In this document: one piece after another, positions 12,361 to 26,899 of the stretch | Layout: each line of letters begins with the position of its first letter | How positions within the stretch are numbered: the first letter of the stretch is position 1 | NCBI GenBank assembly: GCA_026826555.1 | Contig: JAKSZT010053887.1 | Span: forward strand, 61,626,233-61,690,232 | From: Tolypeutes matacus | Taxonomy: Eukaryota; Chordata; Mammalia; Cingulata; Chlamyphoridae | Length of the DNA: 64,000 nucleotides | Direction: 5' to 3' | The notes under the pieces: generated by a model | The model's database searches: none | What the model saw: only the letters and a program-made list of their open reading frames with translations | What the model was told of the DNA's origin: nothing | Translations under genes and position numbers: made by a program

Positions 12361-13649
12361 AACTATTACTACCATTAACTTCAATTTCCTAAATAATTCA
12401 ATGATGTCACTTTCCTCTTTGTTACTTGAAATTTCTGTTTAGCAGTGCTGATAACGTAGTAGCTGCTTAACAAATATGTATTTCATTAGATTTCTGAAAT
12501 CTCTCAGATTTAAGAATTTTGATACACGGGACTGGAGTATAAACAAAGAGAGGATGTTAGAGCGAGTCTCAGAAAATGCCTTACTTTCTTCAGCTCTGCA
12601 ATAGGAAAGTGCAATCTTGCTTGAGATAGAGCAAGAAGGAAAGGAAATATGAGACACCGATACTTCAAAGAAAAAAAATCCTAACATCTCTTCTCCCATG
12701 TGACTCAAATACCCATGATCTTGAAAAGTCCGTTTGAAATTTGAAATGTGTGAGGCAATGACCAAGGGATGGAGCATGCTACCAGGGCACATGATAAGTG
12801 GTAGGAAATCATTCTTCCTTAGGCATATTATAAATCAATCTTTGTGATTTTTGTCAGTATGTGAGTACCATGTGCATTGAAATCACCACATACACCTAGA
12901 GACTTGCATACCACACGTACTGTATATGTACATATGTGTTTGTATGAATATGTATATATTGATATTGACATTAAAATTAGATAGTAAAACCTTTTCATTT
13001 AGTGCCAACTAAGTCTAGCCACAATAAATTGAAAATTTAAACCACCTTGGCATGCCGCGGCTTATAAAGGCCTTGTAAATGCCTTATACAAATATTTTTC
13101 CAAATGAAAATCATATTGGTCCTGAGGTTTAAAGTACTGTAGATAGGAAAGAGAGGTCAATATTGGCCTTTTTACTTTGTGACCATATTATAAATGCCAG
13201 ATAATGGAAAAAGTTGTAAAATTTTAAAGGAATTCCAAAAGTAAAACAAAACACTGGCTCACAAATAGTCTTTCTTCTTCATCTGCCTTGCAGATTAATG
13301 TTGGCCATGTTGTCAATGAGTCATTTTAAGAGAGCATGACTGATGCTGCTTGGCCTAGGCTGGGCTGCCGCCTCGGGCAGAGGTGGGGGCACCAGGGGGT
13401 GGGACTCAGGAGACCCCATACCATCGATGAGACCTTATGGCTGCTTGGTTGACAGCTTAAAAAGAGAGACCGACCAAACACCAGAGCAAGGAAATATAAT
13501 ATGTCCTTTTAATGAGTTGAATTTGAAGAACTTTTTGAGGAAAAGGGAAAAGTATTTCAGAAGGGCTTTGTTTATCACAGTTGCCTGTCTACACCTTTAT
13601 TAGCTGTTAAAAGGTGCCAAGCAGAGACATTTGTCAGTTTACTATGAAG

Positions 13650-14000
13650 TAATTCTTCCCTTTTAAAAACTTTCACCGGTGCAATATAGAGATGGCCCTA
13701 TTGTTACAACCTTGTTTAATTGTTGACTTTGTGTTGATTTTATTATTCAAGTAGGCCCCACCTATTGTTTCAAAGGTCAAGGAACCTTTTCACTGCATTT
13801 CATCTGAACTGTAGCCCCTGGTCAACCAAACTCTTTCTTAGGCAAACATTTTGCAGCAGCTGTGTTCGAAACTATCATTCCACACATCACAGCAATCTCG
13901 GACAACTTGAGTTTAATTATTCCCTGTCGAATGGCTTTGCCATTACTAAAATTTCTTTTCACACACCGACATTGAGAGTGGAAGTGTAGGGTTTCTTAGC
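13650..14000. other. Unique, non-repetitive stretch; candidate conserved element
   Basis: No repeat family is recognisable and the composition is less AT-rich than the surroundings. It contains two ATTGTT sites of SOX type (13700, 13763) and CAAAGGTCAAGG at 13771-13782, an HNF4/ESRR-like nuclear receptor half site. The open frame 13765-13989 has no family features. An enhancer role is inference only. Confidence 0.25.
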
Positions 14001-14934
14001 TCTCAGCACAATAGCTTTTGCATTAATATCTCACAGTTTATTTCATAGTGCAAAGGCCTACTTATGGTCTCTAAATTTATTTAAACGCAAATTGCAAAGA
14101 AAGGCCTGGGTTACACAATATAGGTATCGATATTGCAGTGAAAAGAAAGCCTGTGAGTAGGATTATATGATTTTTGAAAAGAGTGGATTCCCCTTTAAAA
14201 AAAAATTTTTTTTTTTTGCCTTACAAGTGGATGTTAAAGAGATTTTAATCATCTTTTGATTTTCCTTAATCTTTAGAACACTTTTATGTTTTATTACTCT
14301 GCTAAATAAATAATGTGGGCAAACTGAACTTTCATGATGTTTTAAAACACTGTTCTTTCATGATTAATAGTGCTCAATGTGGATGCCCCATGAAAGCTTT
14401 GTGCAACAAGAGGTGTTCAGTGTTACAACAGGTTAGCAAGCTCACAAAAGAGACATTTCAGTGAATGTTTTCAATGAGGTTTGTAGTCCTAAGAAATAGG
14501 AGAAAAACAATAAAAGTTTAGAGTTGGATATGTAGGCTAACATATCCTAGGATTTATCACTGCCTAGAAATTAAGTAATTTAAAGGGAAAAAGCTGGGTA
14601 AATTATGTTTTGATAACTCATTTTCAACTATCAGAGGAGAACCCAACATGTGTGCAAGATTGCTTTCAAAATAACATGTGGTTAGTGAACCTGACCTCCG
14701 CTGGCAAACACGCCCTGAATCTACTAAATGCATGGCCAAAATCTGCTTCTGCTTCCCTGGCATACACTGTTCTCCTTCTCCATGGGCTCCAACTTTCCAG
14801 TTTTTGCCTGCTGTACCCCCTAAAACACAATAGGACTGACTTTTACGATTGACTCTGAGGGGTCTTCTTGATGGTGATACCTTGATTCTGCTCAGTTGTG
14901 GGTTAAGGCAGATGCCAATTTCATAAGTAATCTT

Positions 14935-15130
14935 TTAAACACCTGATTCTGACTATATTGCTCCTTTGTCAAAATCCTCCAATAGCTTCCAGTAGCATTC
15001 AGGACAAAGTTCAAATTCATATCAGCATTCACTCCATCATCTGATTCCTGCAAACTTCTCGGCCTACCACCTCTGTTTTCCAGCCATCCATAATTCCTTA
15101 AACTTGACCACAGGCTCTCACATGTTATAT
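14935..15130 (+). mobile_element. LINE L2 fragment
   Basis: TCAAAATCCTCCAATAGCTT near 14973, then AGGACAAAGTTCAAATTCAT near 15000, are the L2 phrase that encodes the C-terminal ORF2 region, followed by decayed L2 sequence. Confidence 0.75.
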
Positions 15131-16079
15131 ATCCATCCAGTGAGTGAAGATGACCCAAAAGACATTCAGTAGTTACCAGAATAGACAGGTTCCACTTTTT
15201 AAAAGCCTGGATTTTAAGAAGTTGTCTTCCAGCATGGTTTCTGTGAATAAAGTTGTGCTTGATGTCTTAAGTGATAGGAGCAGTGGTCAAGTGAGTAATG
15301 TGCCAGGTGGTTGCATAAATCCTTGGGAAGTGGAATATTCCTCTGTTTAATTTTTAAAAGGTTGCATGTCAGGTTGAGAAAGGAAGATAAAAAAACGAAT
15401 GACTTTGTCTTGTGTTGATAAATTGCATTCTTTACGCCTTCAATTGGATACCATCGTACATAACGTGCAATCTAGTGCCTTTCTTTGGAAGGTACAAGGA
15501 GTCATGGTTTAGGGGAAAAACCTTATATTTACCTGATATGGATAAAATATATCCTTGAAAAATTTTCCATAAGTGAAGCATTGCTGATAATTTAGGCATG
15601 AAATTACTAAGCCTTGATTTTCCTTTTCATAAAGATGTTTTTACTCAAGTTTTTTCTTGCATTGTATCCTAACTTTCCAATTATTATTTTTCTACCTGTC
15701 TTTGCAGTAGTCCAGAGTAATTAGAAAGGAAACTTCTATAATTTTGATGCCATGCATCCATTCCTTTCTGTAACACTAATAGTGTATCAACAGTGCTAGA
15801 AGGAAATGCTTGACAAAGACCAATACCAACCTGTTCAAAATTTAGTTCTGCTTTAATTGAGCATCAAAGATGAACCAGGGACAAAGGTGTATAATATTTT
15901 TTTCTTATCTTGAAAACCTTGCAGTTTATTGGTAAAAATACATAAATATATGCTTTCAAGAAAACATAAACAGTAGATTTATGTCCATGAAACTGTGGGA
16001 GCACAGCAAAATGCTTCCCGTTGGGAGTTTGGGACTTTGCTGCCCATTTCTGGTCATGGTGTCCTTAAAATGATGAGTG

Positions 16080-16985
16080 TGAGTTAGCCCAGTAAATAAA
16101 GAGTAGTAGGGGTAGGCTGGGTAAAGAGGGACCTTCCAGAGCCAAGGCTCAGAGCCTGAACCACCAGGGTAAATGTGAGGAATTAAAATCTGATCAGTTC
16201 TTATAGACTACAAAGTATGAAGTAGGGAGTAAGAGGACTGGAATTAGACATAGCCAGTGGAGGCCACATGGAATGTCTTGTATTTGTCATGTTAAATTCC
16301 ATGGCCTTCAGGCTATCAGTGTGGAGAGTGAAGGACTGTTAGCAGGGAATTTAACGTGGTTTGATCTGTATGCAAGATAGATCACTCTGGCTACCTTGGG
16401 CAGAATGGGTCTAAAGTGGGCAAGTCTAGAGGCAGGGAGTCAGGTGTGATAAAGTGGGAGAAGATAAGCAATTAGTGAGAAATATTTAGGAAACACAATT
16501 TTCAAGCTTTGAGGATTTGCTGGATTTGGAAACAGAGAGGCATGGAGTCTAAGATTGTGGCAGCCAGAGAAAGAGAGTGAACAGGAAATGCTTTTCTGAG
16601 TTGGCCACATTGAATTCCAGATGCCTCTGGGACAACTGGATAGTCCAGTCTGGAGTTCAGAGGGGAGTTCATAATTAGAGATCTTGTTAGTGATTTACAG
16701 ATATTGTCAGGGAGTTACCAGCATAAGAATGGGGGAAGCAGGGAGTTGATTAAAGCTTTGAGAGTGGTTGGAAAAAGTCCTAGGGCATGCTGAAGGGAGA
16801 ATGGGCTGAGGACCAAATCCTGGGGGAAATCCTGCATTTATTCAGCTAGTGGAGAAAATGGCCCCAGTGGAGGATCCTGAAAAAGAATTGTCAAAAGTAG
16901 AAGGTGAACCAGGGGAGGGTGAGTCATGAATGGCAAAGTAGTAGACCATTTCAAGAAGGAGGAAGTGCTTAGTGTCAGATGTTGT
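16080..16985 (-). mobile_element. LINE L2 fragment, antisense, about 0.9 kb
   Basis: Reverse-complement L2 landmarks occur in order. AGATCACTCTGGCTACCTTG is near 16378 and GGCAAGTCTAGAGGCAGGGA-type sequence near 16420. GATGCCTCTGGGACAACTGG is near 16620 with GTCTGGAGTTCAGAGGGGAG near 16650, and a final part with AAGAAGGAGGAAGTGCTTAG near 16955. The orientation is opposite to MECOM. Confidence 0.65.
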
Positions 16986-17119
16986 AATTTCCACATATAT
17001 CTTGTTTGCTCCTATGCTCATTTATGGGCTTCATTTATGAATAATGGAACTAGGCATGGTAGAACAGGGCCAAAATAAGAAGATATGTCTTCCTCTAAGG
17101 GTAAAATATAGAAGACAAC

Positions 17120-17375
17120 TTTTTTTGTCAATATAATAATTATAACAATCATTTACTTGATCATTATATAGTACTTCGAGTTTATAAAATTTCATGACTC
17201 CCAATATCACTTGATTTTCACATGGCTCCAATAAGGGAGGCAATGAGACTTGAGAGTTCCCCCTCTTTCCGTTTTCCAGTCATAGAAGCCAACGTACAGT
17301 GAGGCTAAGTGACTTGACAAGACTGGCTACTGGTGGGGCTTGGCCACACGGTGACTGACTGTGACTTCACAGAAC
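17120..17375 (-). mobile_element. MIR SINE, antisense
   Basis: AGTGAGGCTAAGTGACTTGA near 17299 and TACTTCGAGTTTATAAAATT upstream fit a diverged antisense MIR. The 5' end decays past 17350. Confidence 0.6.
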
Positions 17376-19228
17376 CATGTTAAGAATCCAGATATGAATA
17401 GGGAAGAGTATCTGTCCTGTTAACCTGTGAACACAAAATCTTTACATCCATTCTTCAGGTTTATTACTTTTCCCATAGTCATTGTCATAAAAATATTGAA
17501 TTTCATAAAGTTACAGTCATCAAAATATCAATTACTATATGTCCAATTCTTTTCCACTTTGCTTGTTTTGAGATTAAGCTTATTTGGAGGATCATTTCTA
17601 GAAGATTAGGCCTTTAATTATATCTACAAGGATACCTACAAAAGCAAATTAAGTGATTGCTCATAATATAGTAGTAAGAAGGAAAAGAAATTGACATTTG
17701 TTCAGATTTTGTAGAACATTGGAAAGATTATATGGAATAAAACAGATAATCTGTACAAGGCAAGTCAAAAAGTTAAGTCAATGGCGTAAGAGGTGATATG
17801 ATTACATTACTTGATATAAAGTATCTGCCATTACAGGGATAGCATTTATTTGTCAGGTGAATCATGGGCAGGCATTTTTTTTTTTTTTTTAATGTTTGCA
17901 ATTATTCATCATAGTAAAAATTTATAGCCTCCAGAACAAAAGGAAAGTTCCTCGTGTTTCTCATTTCTCAATTCTTCCTTTGTCAGTATTGCCTGCAGAC
18001 AGGGCACTCCCTTATTTTCATATAGTTATCATATTAGTTTCCTCTGTCCTATGCCCCACTTTGGATAGAGCCCATTGAATATCGGTTTAATTTCCTATTG
18101 CTCATTCTGGAATGACCTGGTGTTCCTTTAATATTTATATCCCCTCTCTTGGGAACTTTCTATTTTGCTGGTATCAGTTTTCTGTTTTTCCTTGAGAAAA
18201 CTAAGGCCACCCTACCCTCAATAATTTCTTTAGTACTTCTGCCAGTTTCTCTGTGTCTCTTAATGGTCTTTTCCATTTTGAAATAGTTGACGACTACTTT
18301 TTTTTATCCCTGATTTTATGATATTTTCATAGTTTACTACCTCTATCTTAGAATAACATGTAGTTAAGTGCTCAACAAATGGTTGTCATATGATTTATTC
18401 CTATAATCAGTTATTTCATGTACAATTATTACATTTTACTTTGGATCAGTTTCTAAATACATTTTAATGACCATTAAAATTTTATACTATTCTTTTAAAT
18501 GGATTAAAATGGCCATGATATAAAATGTTAAAGTGCTTAATAATATAATGGGATTTGCAGTAAGTGAAATCTCATAATCTTTCTTGAATTTTTGTTGGTT
18601 ATAAATAGATTTCTTCATAAGAACTGAAGCAATTTAATCCATCTTTATGTACTCAGCAAGCATTTCTAACTAGTAGAACAAAACAATAGCATTTTACTTA
18701 TAGCACTATCTTCCTCCAAAACTTCATCATTGTTTCTTCTTTGCTGAAAAATAAGAATATTTTCTGGTAGAAAATTGATGTGTATAAAATTGAATTATGT
18801 GCATGTATATTTAAAGAGAATTGATCTTAAAGAATTCAAGGAATCTGTAAGTATACAGTGACATAAAAACAAAAATTCCAGGTGTATATTTTGAAACCTT
18901 CATATTAATTTAACAACATTGAAAGCAAATTATTCGTTTTGGAGATTTATTGCATGTGAATGGAAGATAGTTGTGTCATTTATAAATGTAAAATTGCCCA
19001 GTGGATTTAGAAGCTGGTAGCATCAAAATGAAGAATCCGGGTCTATCATTTTGGACATTTCTTGGTGGAAAATGACATAAGTAGAACGTCAAAAGCACCG
19101 GTGTTTTTTTTAATTTATTAAAAATGGGTTAACAAAAATGAGTTCGATTTTTTTCCAATTCAGCTTTCGAATTCAATAATATACCCTTCTTCCGTAATAG
19201 CAAGGGGGAAAGATCCCCAGCTGCTACT

Positions 19229-19268
19229 GTTTTTGTTTGTTTGTTTGTTTGTTTGTTTGTTTGTTTTT
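19229..19268. repeat. (GTTT)n microsatellite
   Basis: About nine units of GTTT in a row, preceded by TTTTT. Confidence 0.9.
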
Positions 19269-22200
19269 CAGTGAACACTAATGTAGGGATTCCCTGCAAA
19301 GCTTTGTGGAATGTTGGTCTCTGATCCTGAAATCTGACTGTGGGCTCATAATGGAGAGCAGAGAAATTATTTTAGCTCTAGCCACTTTCTCTGTTGCTTA
19401 AAGGGAAAAAAAAATTGGCCAAGTTCACATACTGGCACCCACATATGTGTGTATACATTTGAGTTGTGCCTTCATATGATTTTGTAAAATTAAGTACAAT
19501 GGGAAAAAATATATAATTTGAGGGTTATTTCTGAGAGAACAGAGAGGCTTAGTGTTGATGTCTGAGTTCTGAGTTGGAATAGACGATATTAGTGATTAAA
19601 TCAGACAGCTAAATCAACAGAGGTAAAAATAGAGTGGTTCGATCAGAAGAGGGTTTGCAGCATTAGGCGTATATATGAAATAGCTTTTGTGATGGTCTGG
19701 GGATTTCATTTCCAGTATGAACTACATAAATGGCTAAATATAATTTTTCTAAAAATATTACTTCATTGGGCCAGTAGTAAGATATCATCTTGGCCTTTGT
19801 GTTTTGGCTGGCTGACATTTTCTTCATTCCCATGAAAAAAAAAAAAGTAAAACTGCCCTCATAGAGAATTGAACAGAACAGAGTATCATGCTGCCCCTCT
19901 TTGTGTATTAAGATAAACTTCTGATAACATGGTTAAGCAGGAAGTTGGAATAGTTCAGGGAAACTGAAGGCTACTTCTTGCTCTCACTATCTGGGACATA
20001 TTATTTTATGTTTCGGAATTCTATTTGGAGTTTTGTTTTTTTTTTTAGTACAAAATGTACTGACTTTTGGAATGATACTTTAGGTTTCTTTTCTGAGGGT
20101 ATTGAATAAGTGTGAAAAAATGTGTATTTTTATTTGTATTAACACTCTAAGGTCAGAACAAACATTTAGTAATATGAGAAAAAGTATGCCACTTGGGTTC
20201 TGGAATGTTTGTGAAGAGCATAGAACACACTTGGAGGTAAAATGACCATCATTTCCATTTATAAATAAATTTTCTAGCATATTGATTATTCTAATCCAAA
20301 TTAATAAGAGGTTAATTTAACTTACATGTTTAATTAACTGCAGACACTGAAGTTTTAAATCATAGTTTCAAGTCTCTCATCTAGTTAATATGTCTGACTT
20401 GGGGAAAGATTTCACCTGTGACCCAGGTGAAGGTTTTAAATATTATCTTTTTGCTAAAGATCACATGCAATAATTTTTCTCTTACATTAAATGATAAAAC
20501 AGGAAACAACTTCTTGAAAGCTGTTTTCCTCATCTGAAGCACATTGTTAAATTTAATTTAGTCTTATATTAGTACAAGATGAAGAGAAATATACCTATTA
20601 ACTTTTAAGGAATAGGAACCAAAATCTTGAGCAAATATAATTTTCTTTATTCTTGCTCACATGATAATTTTTGTATTAATAAGTCCAAATTTAATGAGGA
20701 TGCATTAAATCATAAACATTTTGCTTTCATTATTTCCTTTTGAAATTTATATACATTGAAGGATTTACCTCTGTATGGAAATTTGAATTTTTTGCTAGTA
20801 TTCCACTTTTTCTCTGTGACTTGCTAATTGTATTGTTTCAGTTTGAAGAGTTCTCTCAGTGAAATCCACTGTATTTAGTTGTTGTTCTTCATAGTCTAAC
20901 TTGGCTATAAGATTCAAGCACCAGGAATCTAACATAATAGTCTAATGAGATCTCCAAAAACAGTTTTGGAAGGAAAAAAGATAAGATGTAGGATCAACAT
21001 AGGACCTTTAAGCTGATATATGAAAGGGATTTAGAACCTTTTGGTTTGCCCAAAACCAATCATAATGCAATTGATGCTAACAAAATCTGACCTAGCAGGA
21101 TTTTAAATTAGAAACTGGCAACATTTACCAATTTCAAAGCTAAAAGTCTATAACCTAATATCTGTCAGCCAAACCAAAATAAAATACTAACATTAATTTA
21201 ATAAAGAACCAGGTAGCTTAATTTGAGGCAGCATGAAAAAAGAAACAGTTAATACTGATAACTCTAGGAAATGATCAGCATTATCTTTGGAATCTAAAAC
21301 ATTTCTAACAAAAACTCATTATGAAAAGTGTAAAACTGGTTTTAAAAAATATCAAAATTGATGAAGTTAAGACTAGAATTAAAAATTTTTGAAGCCAGCT
21401 TTTCATGTGACAAGTGACAATTATCCCTCATTTCTCATGGATTTTGAAGAATATTTTAAAGACATTCTCTTGGCGAATCAGAGTCAGTAGCCGGGTGGAT
21501 AGTAACACTATTGACTAGGTAGGAAACTGGAAGAACAAGTACTTGAAAGCCACTTAGATGTGTACTTTCTTGTATGTTTTCTTAAAAATAATGTTTAAGC
21601 CACATAGAAGTATGCATATGTATATTACATAATGCATACAGAATCATTAGGGTTGCATATTCCTTTATGGAAATATGGATCATATATGGATAAAGTAAAA
21701 TTTCAATTTTCCAAAAACAAATTAACTCGTTTTTTGGAAGGTGGTAGGTTAGTGGGTAGAGATTAATCATGGTGAAAGCAACCATAGAAGATTTGTTAAA
21801 AGCAATTTAAATTACTGTTAATCATCTAAATATCTACATAGTGGGAGTTTTCTATTATTTAGAACTGCACAGTAGATAATAAATACCTTAGCATCCTTTC
21901 TTCTACCATGTGAGACCTTTAATTTGCTGGCCCATCAGACACATCATATAATGGAGAATGCTCTCCTTCTGCCCACACTACTAGCAATGGCTGACCACAT
22001 AAAGAAGGCTAGAGAACCATGGCTTACAGTCGGAAAGGGGGAGTAAGGTAAGGAGAGGAAGTCCCGGGAAGTGAATATGCATTTGGGGATACATATTCAT
22101 CCAATCCAACCACTAAATTAGAGGCAAATAGATGAAGAAAAAGTGAAATTTTCTATGAAACAAATAACAGATTATACAACTTTTTGCTATTACTTGCCAA

Positions 22201-23127
22201 GCAGTTTACATAATGTACATTCACGTAGTTTATTTATGCAGTTTATATATTTAGTGTATGCAAGCTTTTGAACTATTGTTTTTACTTCTTTGGGGTGTAA
22301 AACAGCAAACCTGTTGTTAAATTTAAGATGTGCTTTAACTTAGTACATTTGTATTAAATCACTATTCTACAGTGAGCTTTTATTTTTTAAACATTAACTA
22401 GTTTTGTTTTAGTGTTGATTTGACATAATGTGGTCACCACTCTTAGCCCTGTTCATTACCTGTTATTATAGTCACATAAATAAATACTGATACATAGATG
22501 TTTTCATATGCAACCCCTTACATGGGAAGGTATTTGAAAAAAAATTTTTTTCGAAATATTTAGATGTTCTGAAAAACTCCTTTTGAACTTATGTTTGGAG
22601 TGATGTTTAGAGAGATTGATAAAAAAATTTAGGCAATTCAGAAAATGTGCCCTGGAATGTTCAATAACACCTTTGAGAAAGCGACAAGAGGTCCTGAAAA
22701 TAGGCAATGCAATCTTCTCCTCCCCTGCCATACTGTTGTTATTATTCCATTGTACCCTAACTTGTTTTCTACACCACCACCTGATAAATAGAAGGCCACT
22801 GGAATTTTTTTAAGAAAAATGTTTATGTTTTGTTCTAGAATAAGTCCTTTCACATTTACTGCTGTAACGCTATAAACCTTCCCTATAAGAAAGTTGTGAT
22901 AATAACGGGAAACTATGAGATGGTCAGGAAGAGCGAGGGAAGCTCTCCCTGCAGTCGGAACCCTTCACTGAGAGTGGAAATCATGATACACAGAATGGCC
23001 AGCTGTTTGGGAACATTAAAAATCCCTTCACTTAAGCTGTTGAAAGCTGCAAAAAGACCAAATGTTTTCCATCTCAAAACACATTTTACTTAGCTGTGTT
23101 TTGAAAGCTGTTATCTAAACATTAAGG

Positions 23128-23151
23128 AAAAAAAAAAAAAAAAAAAAAAAA
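23128..23151. repeat. Poly-A tract (24 A)
   Basis: A homopolymer run with no recognisable SINE or processed pseudogene body on its 5' side. Confidence 0.9.
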
Positions 23152-24904
23152 CCCAGCATATTTTAACATGATTTCTTCTTTGGGTGCAAATCAGCAGTTA
23201 TAATTTAATTTAGGAAAGAGAATGAAGAAGGTAGAAGAAAAAGGCACATTTTTTTTCCCTCCTACCTTCTTGTTTATATTTCGTTAAAAGTACTTGAAGG
23301 ACATAAAACAGGGAAATAAAAAAGTCACCAGCATACAGTTTTGTTAACTTATCTTGTGAACATTAAACATTATGCCTCAAATTTCGTATGGTACATAAAG
23401 TGTTTCTCCTTGCAAGATCATGTATACAGCACTTCAAAAAAGCCAGTAGGACAGCTCACTAAATGTAATGGATGTGTAACAGCAGATCTTTAGATCTCTT
23501 GCATTTAGCATGACAACTTTGGGTTTTTAGGTGCTTTAAACATGATATCTAAAACCACATATTTTTTTCCAGTGATGAAAAACATAGACTAATTACAAAC
23601 TTCTCCTCTCCTGTAGATGGCTTGACCATCCGGTGCAGTTGCAGTATTTTAGTTATATTGTATCTATTTTGTTTCTGAAATTAATCAGTTTTGCAACTTC
23701 GTTTTATTATTCTTAATGCATTTTCACTTTAATACTCACTAGAACGAATGCTTATTTAAGCAGAATCACAGTTTGGAAGGGTTTGTCTAATGGTGCAATA
23801 AACAACTTATTTTTATTAACAATTTTAAGAGGTGAAATCTTAAGTATTTTCAAACACATGCCTCTATATATGTTGTCTTCACCAAAATCTTTAAGAACGC
23901 TCATTAAGCAGTTTCAAAAGATATCTTGAAACAGAGGGACCAATTCCCATTTTAAGATCTACTTTTTATAAACTAATTTATTTCCTGTCAAAATGTATGT
24001 TCACCATCATGTAGACAAAACTTTTTCATCAGGGAACTTTACGAGGAGTATGACATGAGGTCAGTGCCTTGCACCCAGGATTCAGACCCCAAGTGGTTTT
24101 TGAGGATAAAAGCACAAGGAAGTTAGTGTAAATAATCAGATAAGGAAACATAGAAAGGGCAGACCTGCTAGATTTAGGAGGAAACCACAACCAATAACCC
24201 CAAACGACTTTCCCTGTGCTATATATGAGACATAATTGTGGTCTGATGACCTAATGTTGAAAATCAAATTTCATTTTTTTTCAGCATCCATATTATGATA
24301 TAGATTCATAGTTGGGGGCAGAAAAATGAGAAACTGATTTGTCTTCTATTATTTTTACCTTAAGTTTTTATATAAATCAAGGTGAAGAAAATAAGTTGAG
24401 GGTTGGTGATATGAGTTGACTAGTTTCACTTTTAAAAACCTTAGTAGATTAGAATTTTACTTCTAAGAAATGTCTCTCTTCTCTGTATTGAGTACTGAAT
24501 TTCTCTGTGTAATTGAAATAAAAGGTAGGATGCCACAAACCAGGCATGGGCACAAATTTGCTCACTCCGGTTAGGATTGAGTTTGGGAGAACAATGTTGC
24601 CTATCTGGCTTCCATTTTCACATTTGCAAAATGACTGAATTGATTTTTAATATATAGTGTAGATTCCCTGATGTTCCAGCAGTCTAGATTGGTCTTGATA
24701 ATACCCCCTATTGGATACGTCCTTTATTAGCCTACTATTTATTATTAAACTGAGGTGAGAAGTCCTGAGGGTCTCTGTCAGTCAGTGGTTGACTTGGAGT
24801 GCCCTTAAATGCCAACTCCCAAGACAGATGACATCTTTGGCATCTCCACAAGCCACTCTTTCAGGTCTTTATGCCTGAGGTCCTAAAGCCGTGGGAAAAT
24901 AATA

Positions 24905-25120
24905 CAGCAGAACATGCAGTCAGATCGATTAGGATTTGAATCCCATCTTGATACCTACCACTTGTGTGACCTTGACCACGTTACTACTCAAGCTTATTGA
25001 GTTCAGTTTGCTCATCTGTAAAATAAGGAAAATAATCATCTTATAGCCTGTCAGTGAGTTATTAAATAAAATGACGTATATTAAAGCACTTGGACAGAGT
25101 AAGCCCACAACAAATGATTT
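24905..25120 (+). mobile_element. MIR SINE, sense
   Basis: GATTTGAATCCCATCTTGAT, then CACTTGTGTGACCTTGACCA and CTCATCTGTAAAATAAGGAA, followed by the 3' end ACTTGGACAGAGTAAGCCCA, cover nearly the full MIR. A short (TA)n run at about 25121-25137 follows. Confidence 0.9.
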
Positions 25121-25159
25121 ATATATATATATATATACATTTTACCATTTTACCACCAT

Positions 25160-25290
25160 TGTTGGCTTCAATATTTCAATAGCTTGCTGGTTGGTCTCAC
25201 AGTATCCACTTGCCTCAGCCTAATCCATTTGCCACAATCTTGCCAGAGGTGTTTTTACACATGAGAATTTGGCTAGCACCATATGTCTGA
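25160..25290 (+). mobile_element. LINE L2 fragment
   Basis: TTGGTCTCACAGTATCCACT and CATTTGCCACAATCTTGCCA match the L2 block that reads 'ctggtctccctgcctcc ... ctgccagagtg'. It lies directly after a MIR. Confidence 0.5.
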
Positions 25291-25999
25291 TTTCTTTCTT
25301 GGAAAAATGAAAACATGAGTGAATATGTGAAACAAACAAGACTGACTAATGTCAGAAGTGAAATTAAAAAAAAATAATAATGGCTATCTTTTGCCTACAT
25401 TTCCAATCCTAACCAAATAATTTACAAAAAATATTGATTTTGTGTTTGGGCATTGTGCTTATGATTTAAAAGTGTTTTGTACTTTTTACTGTTGTTATTA
25501 TTATTTTTCTAAATAAGACTAATATTTTTTCTAAATAGACTATTTCTTTGCTTGTTAAGCAAAATCTTAAAACCCATTACCTGAAATAAAATGTTTAAAA
25601 TTTGCCTACAAAGGATTGTCATAGTTAGTAATTCTTAGATAAAAAGGTGAACCACTCCATACATTTTAGCAGCTTATCTTCTGCTTTTAGATTTTTATCA
25701 TTGTAAATGCTTTTCAATGGTCGTTTAGTTTGTGCTGATAGATTCACCCAGAATAGAATTTAAATCCATTTGGTATATTAGACTCTATCAGGGAAGTTAA
25801 TCTCTTTGTTGAGATTGCACACGTTTATACACACATCTAAATTACTCCAATCTATATTTTTTAAACACATGGGGATGCTTCTACACACCTTAGGAGCAAT
25901 AGGATACTGGGTTTTATACAAGCAATTAAAGAAACACTGAGAGTACAGTTACACTCAGTTACATGGTAGGATGCCCAGGATATCCTTTTCACTTTTGCC

Positions 26000-26275
26000 C
26001 AGCCCTTGTATGAGTGCAAGTCTCACCTCTTCCATGAAGCATTCCCTACCATTCCAGTTTTACATGTCTCTCTTCTGCCTGAATCTCTGCAACACTTATC
26101 ATTCTAACCACATAATTTAGTACTTAATGACTTACAGTCTTGTACTATTTGCTGTTCTTTCAAGTAGCTTAGTCTTGTCTCTCCAAATAGATTGCATGGC
26201 CCTAACAGCAGACACGATGGTTTATGTTAATTTTTTCATTCCCTCGGCTTCTAATACCTTATCCTACATCCTGTT
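26000..26275 (+). mobile_element. LINE L2 3' fragment
   Basis: TCACCTCTTCCATGAAGCAT, then CTGCCTGAATCTCTGCAACA and a decayed 'tctctccaaatagattg' segment follow the L2 3'-end order. The 148-codon open frame at 26127-26573 starts in this element and is a chance frame. Confidence 0.6.
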
Positions 26276-26899
26276 TAGCTTGGTCATTTCAACCTGTGAA
26301 TCAAGAGCAAAGGAATTGGGGAAAGTGGGTGGGAGGTGGGGAGGTATCCTGGAGTTATTCCAAAGCCCAAGGGGCCATGTAAAATTGTATGTGTGCATGT
26401 GTGTGCACCAGTGTATGTATACATGCATAAAGAAATTAGAAAAAGAATTTCAAATTAGATATAGATCTAACTTGGAGAATGCCTGTGATCTAGTGCCACA
26501 TTCAGAAAAAGGAAGTAGAAGAATAATATCTAAAACTCTTATTTTGGTAAACACAAACAAAACCTCTATGTAGACATGCATTTTTTTAAAAAAATATGAG
26601 CAAAGAATACCAAGGGGAAAAACCTCAATGGACTAAATATTGATTACCTCAGAATGATGAAACACCTGTGATATGTGTTTTGGTTATTAAAATAAGCACA
26701 TATTGCTTTTGTGGTTTGAAAGCATCAAAGAAAATGTTAAAAATGAAACCTGCACAGGGAGTAGCAAAGTGAAGTGGAGTGGTGAAGGCAATCACTGGAT
26801 TCTCTAAGATTAAAAAAATAAATAAATTTAAACCTAGCTTCTCTACCTAGATAGATAGGGAATCACTGACGTAATAGAAAAAGTACTAGCTAAGTATCT

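Noticed and set aside
26127..26573. The longest open frame in the window (148 codons, + strand)
   Set aside because: It begins inside an L2 fragment, has no family features and no splice or promoter context; its length is within chance for 64 kb in six frames.
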